NCBI RefSeq assembly: GCF_964059035.1
Contig: NZ_OZ060380.1
Span: 372,001-436,000, forward strand
Source of the DNA: Buchnera aphidicola (Periphyllus testudinaceus)
Lineage (GTDB): Bacteria > Pseudomonadota > Gammaproteobacteria > Enterobacterales > Enterobacteriaceae
Length of the DNA stretch: 64,000 nt
Direction: 5' to 3'
Shown piece by piece: positions 52,713-61,868 of this stretch (the first letter of the stretch is position 1; each line of letters opens with the position of its first letter). The notes beneath the pieces were generated by a model. That model worked only from the letters and a program-made list of their open reading frames with translations, did no database searches and was not told where the DNA came from. The position numbers and the translations under genes were made by a program.

Positions 52713-53846
52713 ATGAAATTGCCAAAATTAAGTTTATATATTCATATTCCTTGGTGTTTAAAAAAATGTCCATATTGTGATTTTTATTCACAATCTATAA
52801 AAAAAAGAATACCAGAAAAAAAATATATAAAAAATCTTATATTAGACTTAGAAAAAGATCTTAAATTTGCTCAATCTCGAAAAATATATTCGATTTTTAT
52901 TGGAGGAGGAACGCCTAATCTAATACAACCAAAATATATTAAAATTTTAATAAAAGAAATTAAAAAAAGAACAATTTTTTCTAAAAACATAGAAATAACA
53001 CTTGAATCTAATCCAGAATCTATAAATAAAAATTTTTTTTTTAAATATAAATTAGCAGGAATTAATAGAATATCTTTAGGAATTCAAAGCTTTAATGAAA
53101 AAATTTTAAAAAATATTCAACGAAAATACTCATATGAAAATTTAATAAAAAAAATAAAAATTATTAAAAAAATTAATTTTAAAAATATTAATTTCGATCT
53201 AATGTATGGACTCCCAAATCAAAAATTAAAACATATTAAATTTGATATTAATACAGCTATTTCTTTAAAACCATCACATATATCTTGGTATCAATTATGT
53301 ATAGAAAAAAATACTCCATTTTACAAAAATACACCAATTTTACCTAAAGAAAATAAAATAAACATAATGCAAAAAAATGGAAAAAAAATTCTCAAAAAAA
53401 ATAAATTTTATCAATATGAAATATCTTCTTATTCAAAAAAAAATAATCAATGTAAACATAACATAAATTACTGGAAATATGGAGACTATATAGGAATAGG
53501 ATGCGGTTCTCATGGAAAAATTACATTATCAAATAAAAAAATAATAAGAACATATAAAAATAAAAACATATATGAATTTTTAAATGGAAAACATATAAAA
53601 AAAATTTCTTTTATAAATAAAGAAGATAGACTATTAGAATTTTTTATGAACAATTTTAGATTAAACAAACCTTGTTCAAGAAAAAACTTTAAAAATTTTA
53701 CAGGAATTAATGAAAAATATATAAAAAAAGAAATATCGAAAGCTATTCAAAAAAAATATATTATTCAAAAAAAAAAATACTGGAAAACAACTAAATTAGG
53801 AAAATTATTTTTAAACAATTTATTAGAAATATTTATTAAAAAATAA
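52713..53846 (+). CDS. hemW: HemW, radical SAM heme chaperone-like protein
   Basis: At 377 residues (378 in E. coli), the radical-SAM cysteines C15, C19 and C22 are in PWCLKKCPYCDFY. SIFIGGGTPNLI, LGIQSFNEKIL, GLPNQ and the HemW-type GIGCGSHG follow. HemW proteins insert heme and were long mis-annotated as coproporphyrinogen oxidase. AAGAGAAAATAC precedes the ATG. Confidence 0.94.
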   Translation: MKLPKLSLYIHIPWCLKKCPYCDFYSQSIKKRIPEKKYIKNLILDLEKDLKFAQSRKIYSIFIGGGTPNLIQPKYIKILIKEIKKRTIFSKNIEITLESNPESINKNFFFKYKLAGINRISLGIQSFNEKILKNIQRKYSYENLIKKIKIIKKINFKNINFDLMYGLPNQKLKHIKFDINTAISLKPSHISWYQLCIEKNTPFYKNTPILPKENKINIMQKNGKKILKKNKFYQYEISSYSKKNNQCKHNINYWKYGDYIGIGCGSHGKITLSNKKIIRTYKNKNIYEFLNGKHIKKISFINKEDRLLEFFMNNFRLNKPCSRKNFKNFTGINEKYIKKEISKAIQKKYIIQKKKYWKTTKLGKLFLNNLLEIFIKK

Positions 53847-53873
53847 ATAGAAATATATATAAAAAATAAAAAA

Positions 53874-54557
53874 TTAAAATATTTTTTTATAAATTAAATT
53901 ATAAATCATTTTTTTTTTTATATTTGCTTTATTTAAAAATCGTGTATAAAATGTATTTTTATTAAAAAAATAAAAATTCATAATTTTTGACTCATCTTTA
54001 AATTGATCTAATTTATTAAATATTTTTTGTATACTTTGAAAATAAGAAAAAGAATCAGTTAAAATATGAAAAAAACCATTTAAAATTAAATTTTTAGAAA
54101 TTTTTTTAATAATTTTTTTTTGTATTATTCTTCTTTTATGATGTTTTCTTTTTGGCCACGGATCTGGAAAAAATATATTAATTCTGTTAAAAAAAATATT
54201 TTTAATATTATATTCAAAAAAATTTATTGCATTTCCATAAAATATTTTTACATTATTTAAATTTAAAGAATAAATATTATTTAAACAAAAACATATTCCA
54301 GGAATATATACTTCAATTCCTAAAAAATTTAAATTCTTATACTTTTTAGCACAATTTACTAAAGATTCTCCAAATCCAAATCCAATTTCTAGAATTATAG
54401 GACTTTTATTATTAAAATATTCATCAAGATTTAATTTATTTTTATGTAAATTTATTCCAATAAGAGGCCAATAAGAATCTATTATATTAAATTTGTTTTT
54501 AGTTAATTTTCTATATCTTAATCTAAAAGTTTTTACATTAATATTTTTTTTAATCAT
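53874..54557 (-). CDS. trmB: tRNA (guanine-N7)-methyltransferase
   Basis: At 227 residues (239 in E. coli), the SAM site is ILEIGFGFGESL and the catalytic/tRNA motif NIFFPDPWPKRKHHKRR. It makes m7G46 in the variable loop of tRNAs. The neighbours mutY and yggX are the same as in E. coli. It is convergent with hemW, with 27 bases between the stops. Confidence 0.95.
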   Translation of the reverse strand: MIKKNINVKTFRLRYRKLTKNKFNIIDSYWPLIGINLHKNKLNLDEYFNNKSPIILEIGFGFGESLVNCAKKYKNLNFLGIEVYIPGICFCLNNIYSLNLNNVKIFYGNAINFFEYNIKNIFFNRINIFFPDPWPKRKHHKRRIIQKKIIKKISKNLILNGFFHILTDSFSYFQSIQKIFNKLDQFKDESKIMNFYFFNKNTFYTRFLNKANIKKKMIYNLIYKKIF

Positions 54558-54675
54558 TATAATTATTTTATATTTTTTATTTAAATTATTATATTTTAAA
54601 AATGAAAAAAAAACTATATTTAAAAAAAAAATAAAAAATAATAAATTATAATTTATAAATATATAAGAAAAAATT

Positions 54676-55707
54676 ATGATCTATAAATTTAATTTTTCTA
54701 GAACAATAATAAATTGGTTTCATAAACACGGAAGAAAAAATTTACCATGGCAAATTAAAAAAAATATATTTAAAACTTGGATTTCTGAAATTATGTTACA
54801 ACAAACTCAAGTTAAAACTGTTATTCCTTATTTTAAAAAATTTATAAAAAAATTTCCTAATATAAAAAAATTATCTAATAGTTCTTTAGATGAAATACTT
54901 TTTTTATGGAGCGGATTAGGTTTTTATAATCGTGCCAAAAACATTTATAAAACATCTCAAATAATAAAAAAAAAATATAATAACATTATTCCAGACAATT
55001 TTTATCATTTATTAAAATTTCCAGGAATTGGAAAATCTACTGCTGGAGCTATTTTATCTTTAACTTTTAATTATTTTTTTCCAATACTTGATGGAAATGT
55101 AAAAAGAATTTTAAAAAGATTCTATAATATAAAAAAAAAATATCAATTAGAACAAAAACTATGGAAAAAAATAAATTTTTTAACACCAATCCATAATTCT
55201 CAAAAATTTAATCAATCAATGATGGATTTAGGAAAAATCGTTTGTAAAATTCATCAACCAATATGTAAAATTTGTCCTTTAAAAAAAAAATGTCTTACAT
55301 ATATAAAAAAAATTGATATTAAAAAAAATAAAAAATCTAAAATAAAAAAAATAAAAAAATGTTGGTTTATAATATTAAAATACAAAAATTTATTTTATTT
55401 AAAAAAACAAAAATATACTATTTGGAATAATTTATATTATTTTCCTATGTTTTATAAAAAAAAAAAAATGCTTAAATGGATAAAAAAAAAAAAAATTAAC
55501 TTTAAAAATAAAAAAAAATTAAAAAAATTTTTACATCATTTTAGTCATTATTCGTTACTAATAAAAGTAATTATAATAAAAATAAAAAAAATAAAAAAAA
55601 TAAAAAATAATAAAATTTGGTTTAATTTTAATAATCCTAAAAAAATAGGAATACCAATAATTGTTAAAAAAATATTTTTTAAAATATATAAAAAAAATAA
55701 AATCTAA
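54676..55707 (+). CDS. mutY: A/G-specific adenine glycosylase MutY
   Basis: At 343 residues (350 in E. coli), it removes A opposite 8-oxoG. Catalytic E38 is in WISEIMLQQTQV and D139 in FPILDGNVKR. The helix-hairpin-helix is KFPGIGKSTAGAIL, and the 4Fe-4S ligands C190, C197, C200 and C206 have C-x6-C-x2-C-x5-C spacing. The C-terminal 8-oxoG recognition half is diverged and carries runs of 13 and 14 A (55456-55468, 55482-55495) in frame. Confidence 0.96.
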   Translation: MIYKFNFSRTIINWFHKHGRKNLPWQIKKNIFKTWISEIMLQQTQVKTVIPYFKKFIKKFPNIKKLSNSSLDEILFLWSGLGFYNRAKNIYKTSQIIKKKYNNIIPDNFYHLLKFPGIGKSTAGAILSLTFNYFFPILDGNVKRILKRFYNIKKKYQLEQKLWKKINFLTPIHNSQKFNQSMMDLGKIVCKIHQPICKICPLKKKCLTYIKKIDIKKNKKSKIKKIKKCWFIILKYKNLFYLKKQKYTIWNNLYYFPMFYKKKKMLKWIKKKKINFKNKKKLKKFLHHFSHYSLLIKVIIIKIKKIKKIKNNKIWFNFNNPKKIGIPIIVKKIFFKIYKKNKI

Positions 55708-55717
55708 GAAAAATATT

Positions 55718-55957
55718 ATGAAAAAAAAAATATATTGTAATTTTTTTAAAAAAAAAATGAATGGATTAAATTACCAAGTATACCCTGGAAAACTAGGAAA
55801 AAAAATTTATAATAATATATCTAAAAAAGCTTGGAAAAAATGGATAAAAAAACAAACTATACTAATTAATGAAAAAAAATTAAGCATGTTAAAAATATCT
55901 GATCAAAAAATTATTAAAAAAAAAATGAAAAAATTTTTGTTTCAAAAAAAAATTTAA
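55718..55957 (+). CDS. yggX: YggX, iron-trafficking/oxidative-damage protein
   Basis: From ATG 55718 the protein is 79 residues (91 in E. coli), starting MKKKIYCNFF with the conserved Cys7. It has NYQVYPGKLGKKIYNNISKKAW and QTILINEKKLSML. An in-frame start at 55661 lies within mutY and is rejected. It helps protect Fe-S proteins and lies next to mutY as in E. coli. The C-terminus is shortened, and the gene overlaps the sbcB stop by 4 bases on the other strand. Confidence 0.94.
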   Translation: MKKKIYCNFFKKKMNGLNYQVYPGKLGKKIYNNISKKAWKKWIKKQTILINEKKLSMLKISDQKIIKKKMKKFLFQKKI

Positions 55958-57393
55958 AATAAATTATTTGTTAATATATTTTTTAATTGATTTTTTAAAT
56001 ATTTTAAATACATTAAAACTTTATTTAATAAATATATTTTATTTGAATTACTAAAATATAATTTTTTTAAAAAATTAATTTTTTCTATATAAATAAAAAT
56101 TTTTTCTTTATTAAAAAAATTTATTAAATATTTTTTCCATCGATTTTTATCTTTTTCATTCAAAAATATTGGAAAATTTCTTGCTTTAAAAAAAAACCAA
56201 AGATCTTTAAATCTCTTATCAGAAACTAAGTAATTTTCTTTAAAAATATTTTTATCAATTAATTTTCGAAAATTTTTAATTTTTTCTTGATCTGTAAAAC
56301 TAAAAAAATTTTTATATAATTTAAAATCAATGTGTTTATATTTTTTTTTTTTAAAATTAATTTTAGATAATTTATTTATTACATCTATGTTAAAAAATTT
56401 TTTAAAAAAACATAAATTTTTAAAAAAATTTTCTTGATCTAATTTTAATCTTAAAATATCTTTATTTCGTAAAGAAACAATAGGAAGTAAAATAGGACAT
56501 TTATTTAAATAAATAAATCTAATTCCAATAGAAAATAAATATTTTATATCGAAATTTAAAAATTTACTAAAATTTTTAATAAAATTTTTAAAACAATATT
56601 TTTTATCTAAATCCATAGTAATTAAAATATTTTTGTTTTGTGGATGTATAATTAAAGGAATAATTCGACCAAAATTATTTTTTTTAGAACCAAAATAACT
56701 AGAAATATAAATTAATGGTTTTAAATAATTTTTTTTCACTAATTTTAATAAATTATTTTTTTTTCTTATAAAAAATAAAAAATTAAAAAATTTTTTATTA
56801 TTTTTTTTAATTAATTTTAATAAATTAATAGTTGCATATACATCAGATAAAGCATCATGTGTTTTATAATGATGAATTTTATTTATTTTAGTTAAATCTG
56901 ATAATTTAAACGAAACATAATTTTTTTTATTTTTTGGCCAATTAATTCCTGTAGGACGTAAAGCATAAAAAGCTCTTATTAAATTTAAAACATCCCATCT
57001 CGTATTATTATTTTTCCAATGCCAATTATATGAATTAAAAAAATTTCTATAAAATATATTTCTAGTAATTTCATCATCAAAATTAATATTATTATATCCT
57101 AAAATACAAGTATTAGGAAAATTTAATATATCATAAATTTTTTTAGAAAAAAATGATTCATTTAATCCATATTTTTTAGAATATTGAGGAGTAATTGAAT
57201 GAACAAGAATCGCTTCTGGATCCGGTAAATAATCAATAGGTGGATAACAATATAATACAATTGGTTTAGATATTAAATTGAAATTAAAATCTGTTTTAAT
57301 ACAAGCAAATTGTACAGGTTTATCTGATATTGGATTAATTCCAAAAGTTTCGTAATCATAAAACAAAAAATTTGTAGAAAATTTATTTTTCAT
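55954..57393 (-). CDS. sbcB: Exodeoxyribonuclease I
   Basis: At 479 residues (475 in E. coli), this 3'-5' single-strand DNA exonuclease has the DEDDh residues in FYDYETFGI (D13, E15), NNINFDDE and HDALSDVYATI. The C-terminal third is strongly Lys/Asn/Phe-rich but full length. In E. coli it cooperates with SSB through the SSB tail, which is conserved here. Confidence 0.95.
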   Translation of the reverse strand: MKNKFSTNFLFYDYETFGINPISDKPVQFACIKTDFNFNLISKPIVLYCYPPIDYLPDPEAILVHSITPQYSKKYGLNESFFSKKIYDILNFPNTCILGYNNINFDDEITRNIFYRNFFNSYNWHWKNNNTRWDVLNLIRAFYALRPTGINWPKNKKNYVSFKLSDLTKINKIHHYKTHDALSDVYATINLLKLIKKNNKKFFNFLFFIRKKNNLLKLVKKNYLKPLIYISSYFGSKKNNFGRIIPLIIHPQNKNILITMDLDKKYCFKNFIKNFSKFLNFDIKYLFSIGIRFIYLNKCPILLPIVSLRNKDILRLKLDQENFFKNLCFFKKFFNIDVINKLSKINFKKKKYKHIDFKLYKNFFSFTDQEKIKNFRKLIDKNIFKENYLVSDKRFKDLWFFFKARNFPIFLNEKDKNRWKKYLINFFNKEKIFIYIEKINFLKKLYFSNSNKIYLLNKVLMYLKYLKNQLKNILTNNLF

Positions 57394-57666
57394 AATTTAT
57401 CATTTATAAAAAAAATATTATAAATAATAAAATATATTATATATAAAAAATATTCAAAACATTTTTAAAAATAAATAATATAAAAATTAAAATATATTTT
57501 ATATTTTTAAACAAATTATTTTAATAAAACTATTTTTTTAAAATAAAATAAAATTTAATAAAAATATAATAATATAATAATGTTAAAAATAATTAAAAAA
57601 CTAAAAATAAAATAAATTAAAAAAAAAATAAAAAATATTTTTTATGTAAATTATATTTTTTATAAA

Positions 57667-57739
57667 CTCCTCCGACTGGGCTCGAACCAGTGACATACGG
57701 ATTAACAGTCCGCCGTTCTACCAACTGAACTACAGAGGA
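57667..57739 (-). tRNA. tRNA-Asn (anticodon GTT)
   Basis: On the minus strand the acceptor TCCTCTG pairs with CGGAGGA (one G-U). The anticodon loop is CTGTTAA (GTT), the T arm is CTGGTTCGAGCCCAG, and the discriminator is G. CCA is not encoded. It is almost identical to E. coli tRNA-Asn. The 273 bases between it and sbcB (57394-57666) show no gene or convincing signal. Confidence 0.97.
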
Positions 57740-57746
57740 AAATTAA

Positions 57747-57752
57747 ATTATA
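57747..57752 (-). promoter_or_regulatory. Extended -10 box of tRNA-Asn
   Basis: On the minus strand TATAAT is preceded by TGT (TG-n extended -10) and ends 7 bases before the mature tRNA-Asn. No -35 is recognisable in the A/T-rich upstream sequence. Confidence 0.45.
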
Positions 57753-57887
57753 ACATAATTTTTTTAAAAAAAAAAATTTATTAAAGATTTATATTAAAAA
57801 AATTTTTTATAAAAGATTACTAGATTATTATCTATAATTCTATTATAATTTGTTTTATAAGAAAATATTTTTATATTTTTATTTTTT

Positions 57888-57961
57888 GGCCCTTTAGCTC
57901 AGTCGGTCAGAGCAGGCGACTCATAATCGCTTGGTCGCTGGTTCAAATCCAGCAAGGGCCA
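57888..57961 (+). tRNA. tRNA-Ile (anticodon CAT, lysidine type)
   Basis: The acceptor GGCCCTT pairs with AAGGGCC. The anticodon CAT is at 57922-57924. The anticodon stem and flank GGCGACTCATAATCGC is that of E. coli tRNA-Ile2, not of elongator Met tRNA, and the T arm GCTGGTTCAAATCCAGC agrees. The C34 must be converted to lysidine by TilS to read AUA, a very common codon in this AT-rich genome. CCA is not encoded. Confidence 0.93.
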
Positions 57962-57979
57962 CAATAAAATAAAATTTTA

Positions 57980-58012
57980 AAATATAAAATTTTTAAAAAA
58001 AATTTTATATTT
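57980..58012. terminator. A/T hairpin downstream of tRNA-Ile
   Basis: A perfect 15-bp stem (57980-57994 with 57998-58012) has a 3-base loop, 19 bases after tRNA-Ile. It could end the tRNA transcript, but no U run follows and the stem is A/T only. Confidence 0.4.
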
Positions 58013-58129
58013 AAATAAAATAATTTATATATTTTTTAAATATATATTTTAAAAAATAAAGTTTTTTAATAAAATAAAAAAATTTAAAATTCTATTGAAA
58101 TAAATATAAAAAAATTTTTTAAAATAATT

Positions 58130-58585
58130 TTAGTTTTTTCCTGTATGACCAAAACCAAAAATTCCTCGTTCGCTCTTTTCAGAAAAATTTTTTACAACAT
58201 TAAATGTTACTTTTTTTATAGGAACGAAAACAATTTGAGCAATTCTATCATACGGATTAACACAATATAATTTATTACTTCTATTCCATAAAGATACCAT
58301 AATTTCTCCCTGATAATCTGAATCAATTAATCCAACAGAATTTCCTAATATAATTCCATTTTTATGCCCTAAACCTGATCTAGGAATTATAAAAGCAGAT
58401 AAAGTTAAACTATTAATATATATAGAAATTCCTGTAGAAAATAAAAAAGATTCATTTTTTTTAATATTTATTTTTTTAGAAATACAAGCTCTTAAATCTA
58501 TTCCTGCTGAACCAGTAGTGGAATATTTTGGAAAAAATTTTTTCTTTTTTAAATTTTTATTTAATATTTTAATATCAATTTTCAT
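58130..58585 (-). CDS. dut: dUTPase
   Basis: At 151 residues, as in E. coli, it has the trimeric dUTPase motifs in order: GSAGIDLRA, PRSGLGHKNGI, NSVGLIDSDYQGE, YDRIAQIVF and the C-terminal RGIFGFGHTG lid. It hydrolyses dUTP to dUMP. In E. coli it neighbours coaBC (dfp); here it is next to rplI. Confidence 0.97.
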   Translation of the reverse strand: MKIDIKILNKNLKKKKFFPKYSTTGSAGIDLRACISKKINIKKNESFLFSTGISIYINSLTLSAFIIPRSGLGHKNGIILGNSVGLIDSDYQGEIMVSLWNRSNKLYCVNPYDRIAQIVFVPIKKVTFNVVKNFSEKSERGIFGFGHTGKN

Positions 58586-58673
58586 TGTAAATATTTTTAA
58601 AATTGTTAAAATGTTGGTTTATAATTTTCTATAAATATTTATAAAAAAATATTTAAAGAAAAAAATAAAAATG

Positions 58674-59129
58674 TTATTTATTTTCAGAAGATATAATAAT
58701 TTTAATATTAGTACTTATATCTTTATGAGGTTGAAATAATACTATATGCTCACCTAAAGAACGCAATAATCCATTTTTTAATTTTATTTCAGATTTTTTA
58801 ACTTTAATTCCCAGTTCATTTAATTTTCGTGAAATATCACGAACACCTATAGATCCAAATAATTTTCCTTTTTTTCCTGACTTTGAAAATATAACTATAT
58901 TTTTTATTTTTTTAATTTCTTCTATACGAGAACGTGATATAAATAACTTTTTTTCTAATTTATTTTTTAAATTTTTTTTATAATTTTTAAAATATTCAAT
59001 ATTTTTTTTAATTGCTGGAATAGCAATTTCTTTAGGAAAAAGAAAATTTCTTGCATAACCAGGTTTAACTTGGATCATATCTCCTAATTTTCCTAATTTA
59101 TTAAAAGAAATTAACAATATAACATTCAT
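58674..59129 (-). CDS. rplI: Ribosomal protein L9
   Basis: At 151 residues (149 in E. coli), the N-terminal rRNA-binding domain is MNVILLISFNKLGKLGDMIQ and VKPGYARNFLFPKEIA. A long lysine-rich linking helix leads to the C-terminal domain with GKLFGSIGVRDIS. It is last in rpsF-rpsR-rplI; priB, between rpsF and rpsR in E. coli, is missing. Confidence 0.96.
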   Translation of the reverse strand: MNVILLISFNKLGKLGDMIQVKPGYARNFLFPKEIAIPAIKKNIEYFKNYKKNLKNKLEKKLFISRSRIEEIKKIKNIVIFSKSGKKGKLFGSIGVRDISRKLNELGIKVKKSEIKLKNGLLRSLGEHIVLFQPHKDISTNIKIIISSENK

Positions 59130-59196
59130 AAATCTCCTCTTTACTTGATACTATAAAATAAAAAAATATTTATTTTTTATAAAATTTAAATAAAAC

Positions 59197-59424
59197 TTAT
59201 TTATGATGATCCATATATGGAAGTAAAGATAAATACCTTGCTTTTTTTATAGCTTTTGCTAATTGCCGTTGATACTTTGATTTAGTTCCAGTTATTCGAC
59301 TAGGAACAATTTTACCACTTTCCGTAATATAACTTTTTAATATAGAAATATCTTTATAATCTACGTGTTTTATTCCTTCAGATGTAAATCTACAAAATTT
59401 TCTTCGTCTAAAATAACGAGTCAT
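59197..59424 (-). CDS. rpsR: Ribosomal protein S18
   Basis: From ATG 59424 it has 75 residues, as in E. coli: [58 protein letters not shown]. An in-frame ATG 21 bases upstream is less likely given the family start. It binds S6 (rpsF, directly upstream). Confidence 0.97.
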   Translation of the reverse strand: MTRYFRRRKFCRFTSEGIKHVDYKDISILKSYITESGKIVPSRITGTKSKYQRQLAKAIKKARYLSLLPYMDHHK

Positions 59425-59502
59425 ATATTTATTTTTCCTATGCATAAATATTTTTAAAAATAACTATTATATATTATTATAATAAAAAATTTCTAAAAAA
59501 TT

Positions 59503-59874
59503 TTATATATTTATTTTCTTAATAACAACTTCTGATCGTTTATCTTTTATTTCAGTTTTTTCTTTTAATATCGGAGACATTTCAACACTTATTTTTTTTG
59601 TACAAAAAATAATGTTTCTTATAATAGAATCATCAAATTTAAATGCGTTTTCTATATTTTTTATATTTTTTTGAGAAATTTCTATATTCATTAAAATATA
59701 ATGAGCTTTATTTAACTTATTAATTGGATAAGATAATTGTCGTCTTCCCCAATCTTCTAAACGATGAATTTTTCCAGATAAATTAAAAATTAATTTTTTA
59801 TAACGTAAAACAATTTCATTAGAATTTTCACTTTTATCAGGATGTATCATAAATACAATTTCATAATAACGCAC
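59503..59874 (-). CDS. rpsF: Ribosomal protein S6
   Basis: At 123 residues (131-135 in E. coli), it starts MRYYEIVFMIHPDKSE. It has the S18-binding LEDWGRRQLSYPINKLNKAHY and ends with a short tail in place of the Glu repeat that E. coli adds. The 251 bases between it and rnr (59875-60125) show only A/T-rich sequence. Confidence 0.96.
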   Translation of the reverse strand: MRYYEIVFMIHPDKSENSNEIVLRYKKLIFNLSGKIHRLEDWGRRQLSYPINKLNKAHYILMNIEISQKNIKNIENAFKFDDSIIRNIIFCTKKISVEMSPILKEKTEIKDKRSEVVIKKINI

Positions 59875-60125
59875 TTTAAAAAAACTCCTTATAAAAAGAA
59901 TAATTTTATGTTTTATATAAAATTTTAAAAATATAAAAAATATATTTATATTAAAAACTTAAATTTATAAAATAATAAATTAATTTTATAAAAATATAAA
60001 AAATTTTAAAAAATAAAACATATTTTATATATAATAATTATTTTTAAAACAATATTATAATAATATATTAATACAAAAAACTAAAAAAATTTATAATATA
60101 AATTTTCAACAAAAATTTTAAATTT

Positions 60126-61658
60126 TTAAATTAAAGATAAATTAATAATTTTATTTTTTATTTTAATAGATAAAATTTTTACCTTAACAAAATCTCCAAT
60201 AGAAAAAACTTTTTTTAAACGTTTACCTTTTAAAAAATTTTTTTTTTTATTATAAAAATAATAATCATCTCTTAATTTTGATACATGAACTAAACCATCT
60301 AAAAAAAGTTTATTTATTTTAACAAAAAATCCAAACTCTGTAATATGAGAAATAATACCATTAAATTCACTTCCTATTTTTTTTTTTAAAAACTCAAATT
60401 TTAATAAATCTAAAACAAATTTATAAGCTTTATCAGCTCTTTTTTCAGTTATTACACACTGTTTTGAAAATTTCTTCATTAAAATTATATTATGAAAAAA
60501 TTTTTTATTTAAAAAATAATTTTTTATAATTTTTTTTTTTTTATTTTTATTTTTTAAAATAAATTTAATAGTACGATGAACTATTAAATCTGAATAACGC
60601 CGTATTGGAGAAGTAAAATGAGTATAATGTGTTTCTGCTAAACCAAAATGACCAGAATTTTTTTCACTATAATATGCTTTTTTTGTAGACTTTAACAATG
60701 CTAAATTTATTATTTCTTTATAAGGTTTATTTTTTATTTTCTTATATAGATTAAAATAATCTTTAATAACAGGATTTTTTCCTCCTGTAAGTCTTAAATT
60801 AAATTTTTTTAACACCTTTCTAAAATTTATAATTTTTGAAAGAGTAGGAAATTCATGATTTCTAAATAAAGATACAACTTTATTTTTTTCAATAAATAAT
60901 GCAGCAGATTTATTGGCTAATATCATACAAAATTCAATAAAATTATGAACTAAATTTCTTTTTTTTAAAATTATTGATTTTATTCTAAATTTAGAATCAA
61001 ATATAAAATAAGGTTCATCACTATTAAAAAAAATAGTTTTCTCTAAATTTTTATTTTTTATTAAAATATTATTTAAAAAATATAAATTTTTTATATATTT
61101 TTTAATTTTTATAAATCTTTTACATAGAAATATATCTTTATTCCATATTTTCATAACATTAGAATAAGTTAATCTTGCATGAGATTTAATTATTGCTTCA
61201 TAATATTTATAATAAAGTAAATTTCCTATCTTCGATAAAGTCATTTCACATACAAAACAATATCTATCTTTATTTGGTAATAAAGAAAAAATATCTGTAG
61301 ATAATTCTTCTGGAAACATTGGAACAACTTTTAATGGAAAATATATAGAAGTTCCTCTATTAAACGCTTCTTTATCTAAAGAAGATTTTTCTTTAATATA
61401 AAAACTTACATCTGAAATAGCAACTAAGAGTTTCCAATAACCATTGTGTTTAATCCTATAACAATAAATAGCGTCATCAAAATCATATGAATCCTCTTCA
61501 TCAATTGTAATAAACGGAAGATTTCTTAAATCTTTACGAATATTTTTATCAAATTTGTATTGTTGAGATTTTATAAAATTTACCGCATTAAGAACTTTTT
61601 CAGTCCAAACTGAAGGAATTTTATATTTCTTTAAAGCTTTTTTTAAAACACTATTCAC
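60126..61658 (-). CDS. rnr: Ribonuclease R, N-terminally truncated
   Basis: At 510 residues (813 in E. coli), this 3'-5' exoribonuclease keeps the RNB catalytic domain, with metal-binding D53, D59, D61 and D62 in TIDEEDSYDFDDAIY. It also keeps HFTSPIRRYSDLIVHR and the C-terminal S1 domain (about 430-510, FNGIISHITEFGFFVKI). It begins at KKALKKYKIPSVW, which aligns to about residue 230 of E. coli RNase R. The helix-turn-helix and both cold-shock domains are therefore missing, as is the basic C-terminal tail. Upstream (61659-61868) has no coding remnant that I can read. It is closer to RNase R than to RNase II. The neighbour purA fits the E. coli purA-nsrR-rnr order. Confidence 0.92.
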   Translation of the reverse strand: MNSVLKKALKKYKIPSVWTEKVLNAVNFIKSQQYKFDKNIRKDLRNLPFITIDEEDSYDFDDAIYCYRIKHNGYWKLLVAISDVSFYIKEKSSLDKEAFNRGTSIYFPLKVVPMFPEELSTDIFSLLPNKDRYCFVCEMTLSKIGNLLYYKYYEAIIKSHARLTYSNVMKIWNKDIFLCKRFIKIKKYIKNLYFLNNILIKNKNLEKTIFFNSDEPYFIFDSKFRIKSIILKKRNLVHNFIEFCMILANKSAALFIEKNKVVSLFRNHEFPTLSKIINFRKVLKKFNLRLTGGKNPVIKDYFNLYKKIKNKPYKEIINLALLKSTKKAYYSEKNSGHFGLAETHYTHFTSPIRRYSDLIVHRTIKFILKNKNKKKKIIKNYFLNKKFFHNIILMKKFSKQCVITEKRADKAYKFVLDLLKFEFLKKKIGSEFNGIISHITEFGFFVKINKLFLDGLVHVSKLRDDYYFYNKKKNFLKGKRLKKVFSIGDFVKVKILSIKIKNKIINLSLI

Positions 61659-61868
61659 ATTTATTTTTTTTTTAAATATTTTTATATTAATTATCCTATT
61701 TTACAACTAAATATTTTTATAAAATATACAAAATATAACATATAACATTTTATAAAAATTTTTATATATTTATAAAATTTTTTAAAAAAAAATTATAATT
61801 TTTAAAAATTATATTTAAAAAAATTTATAAATAAAAAATTCTTTAAACAAAAATTTAACAATTTATAC

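Noticed and set aside
57394..57666. Gap between sbcB and tRNA-Asn as a possible small RNA or gene remnant
   Set aside because: It is nearly all A and T, with no long frame, no conserved RNA motif and no convincing hairpin.
59875..60125. Gap between rpsF and rnr as a remnant of rlmB or another gene
   Set aside because: No codon pattern or protein match could be read in any frame; the sequence is A/T repeats and drift.
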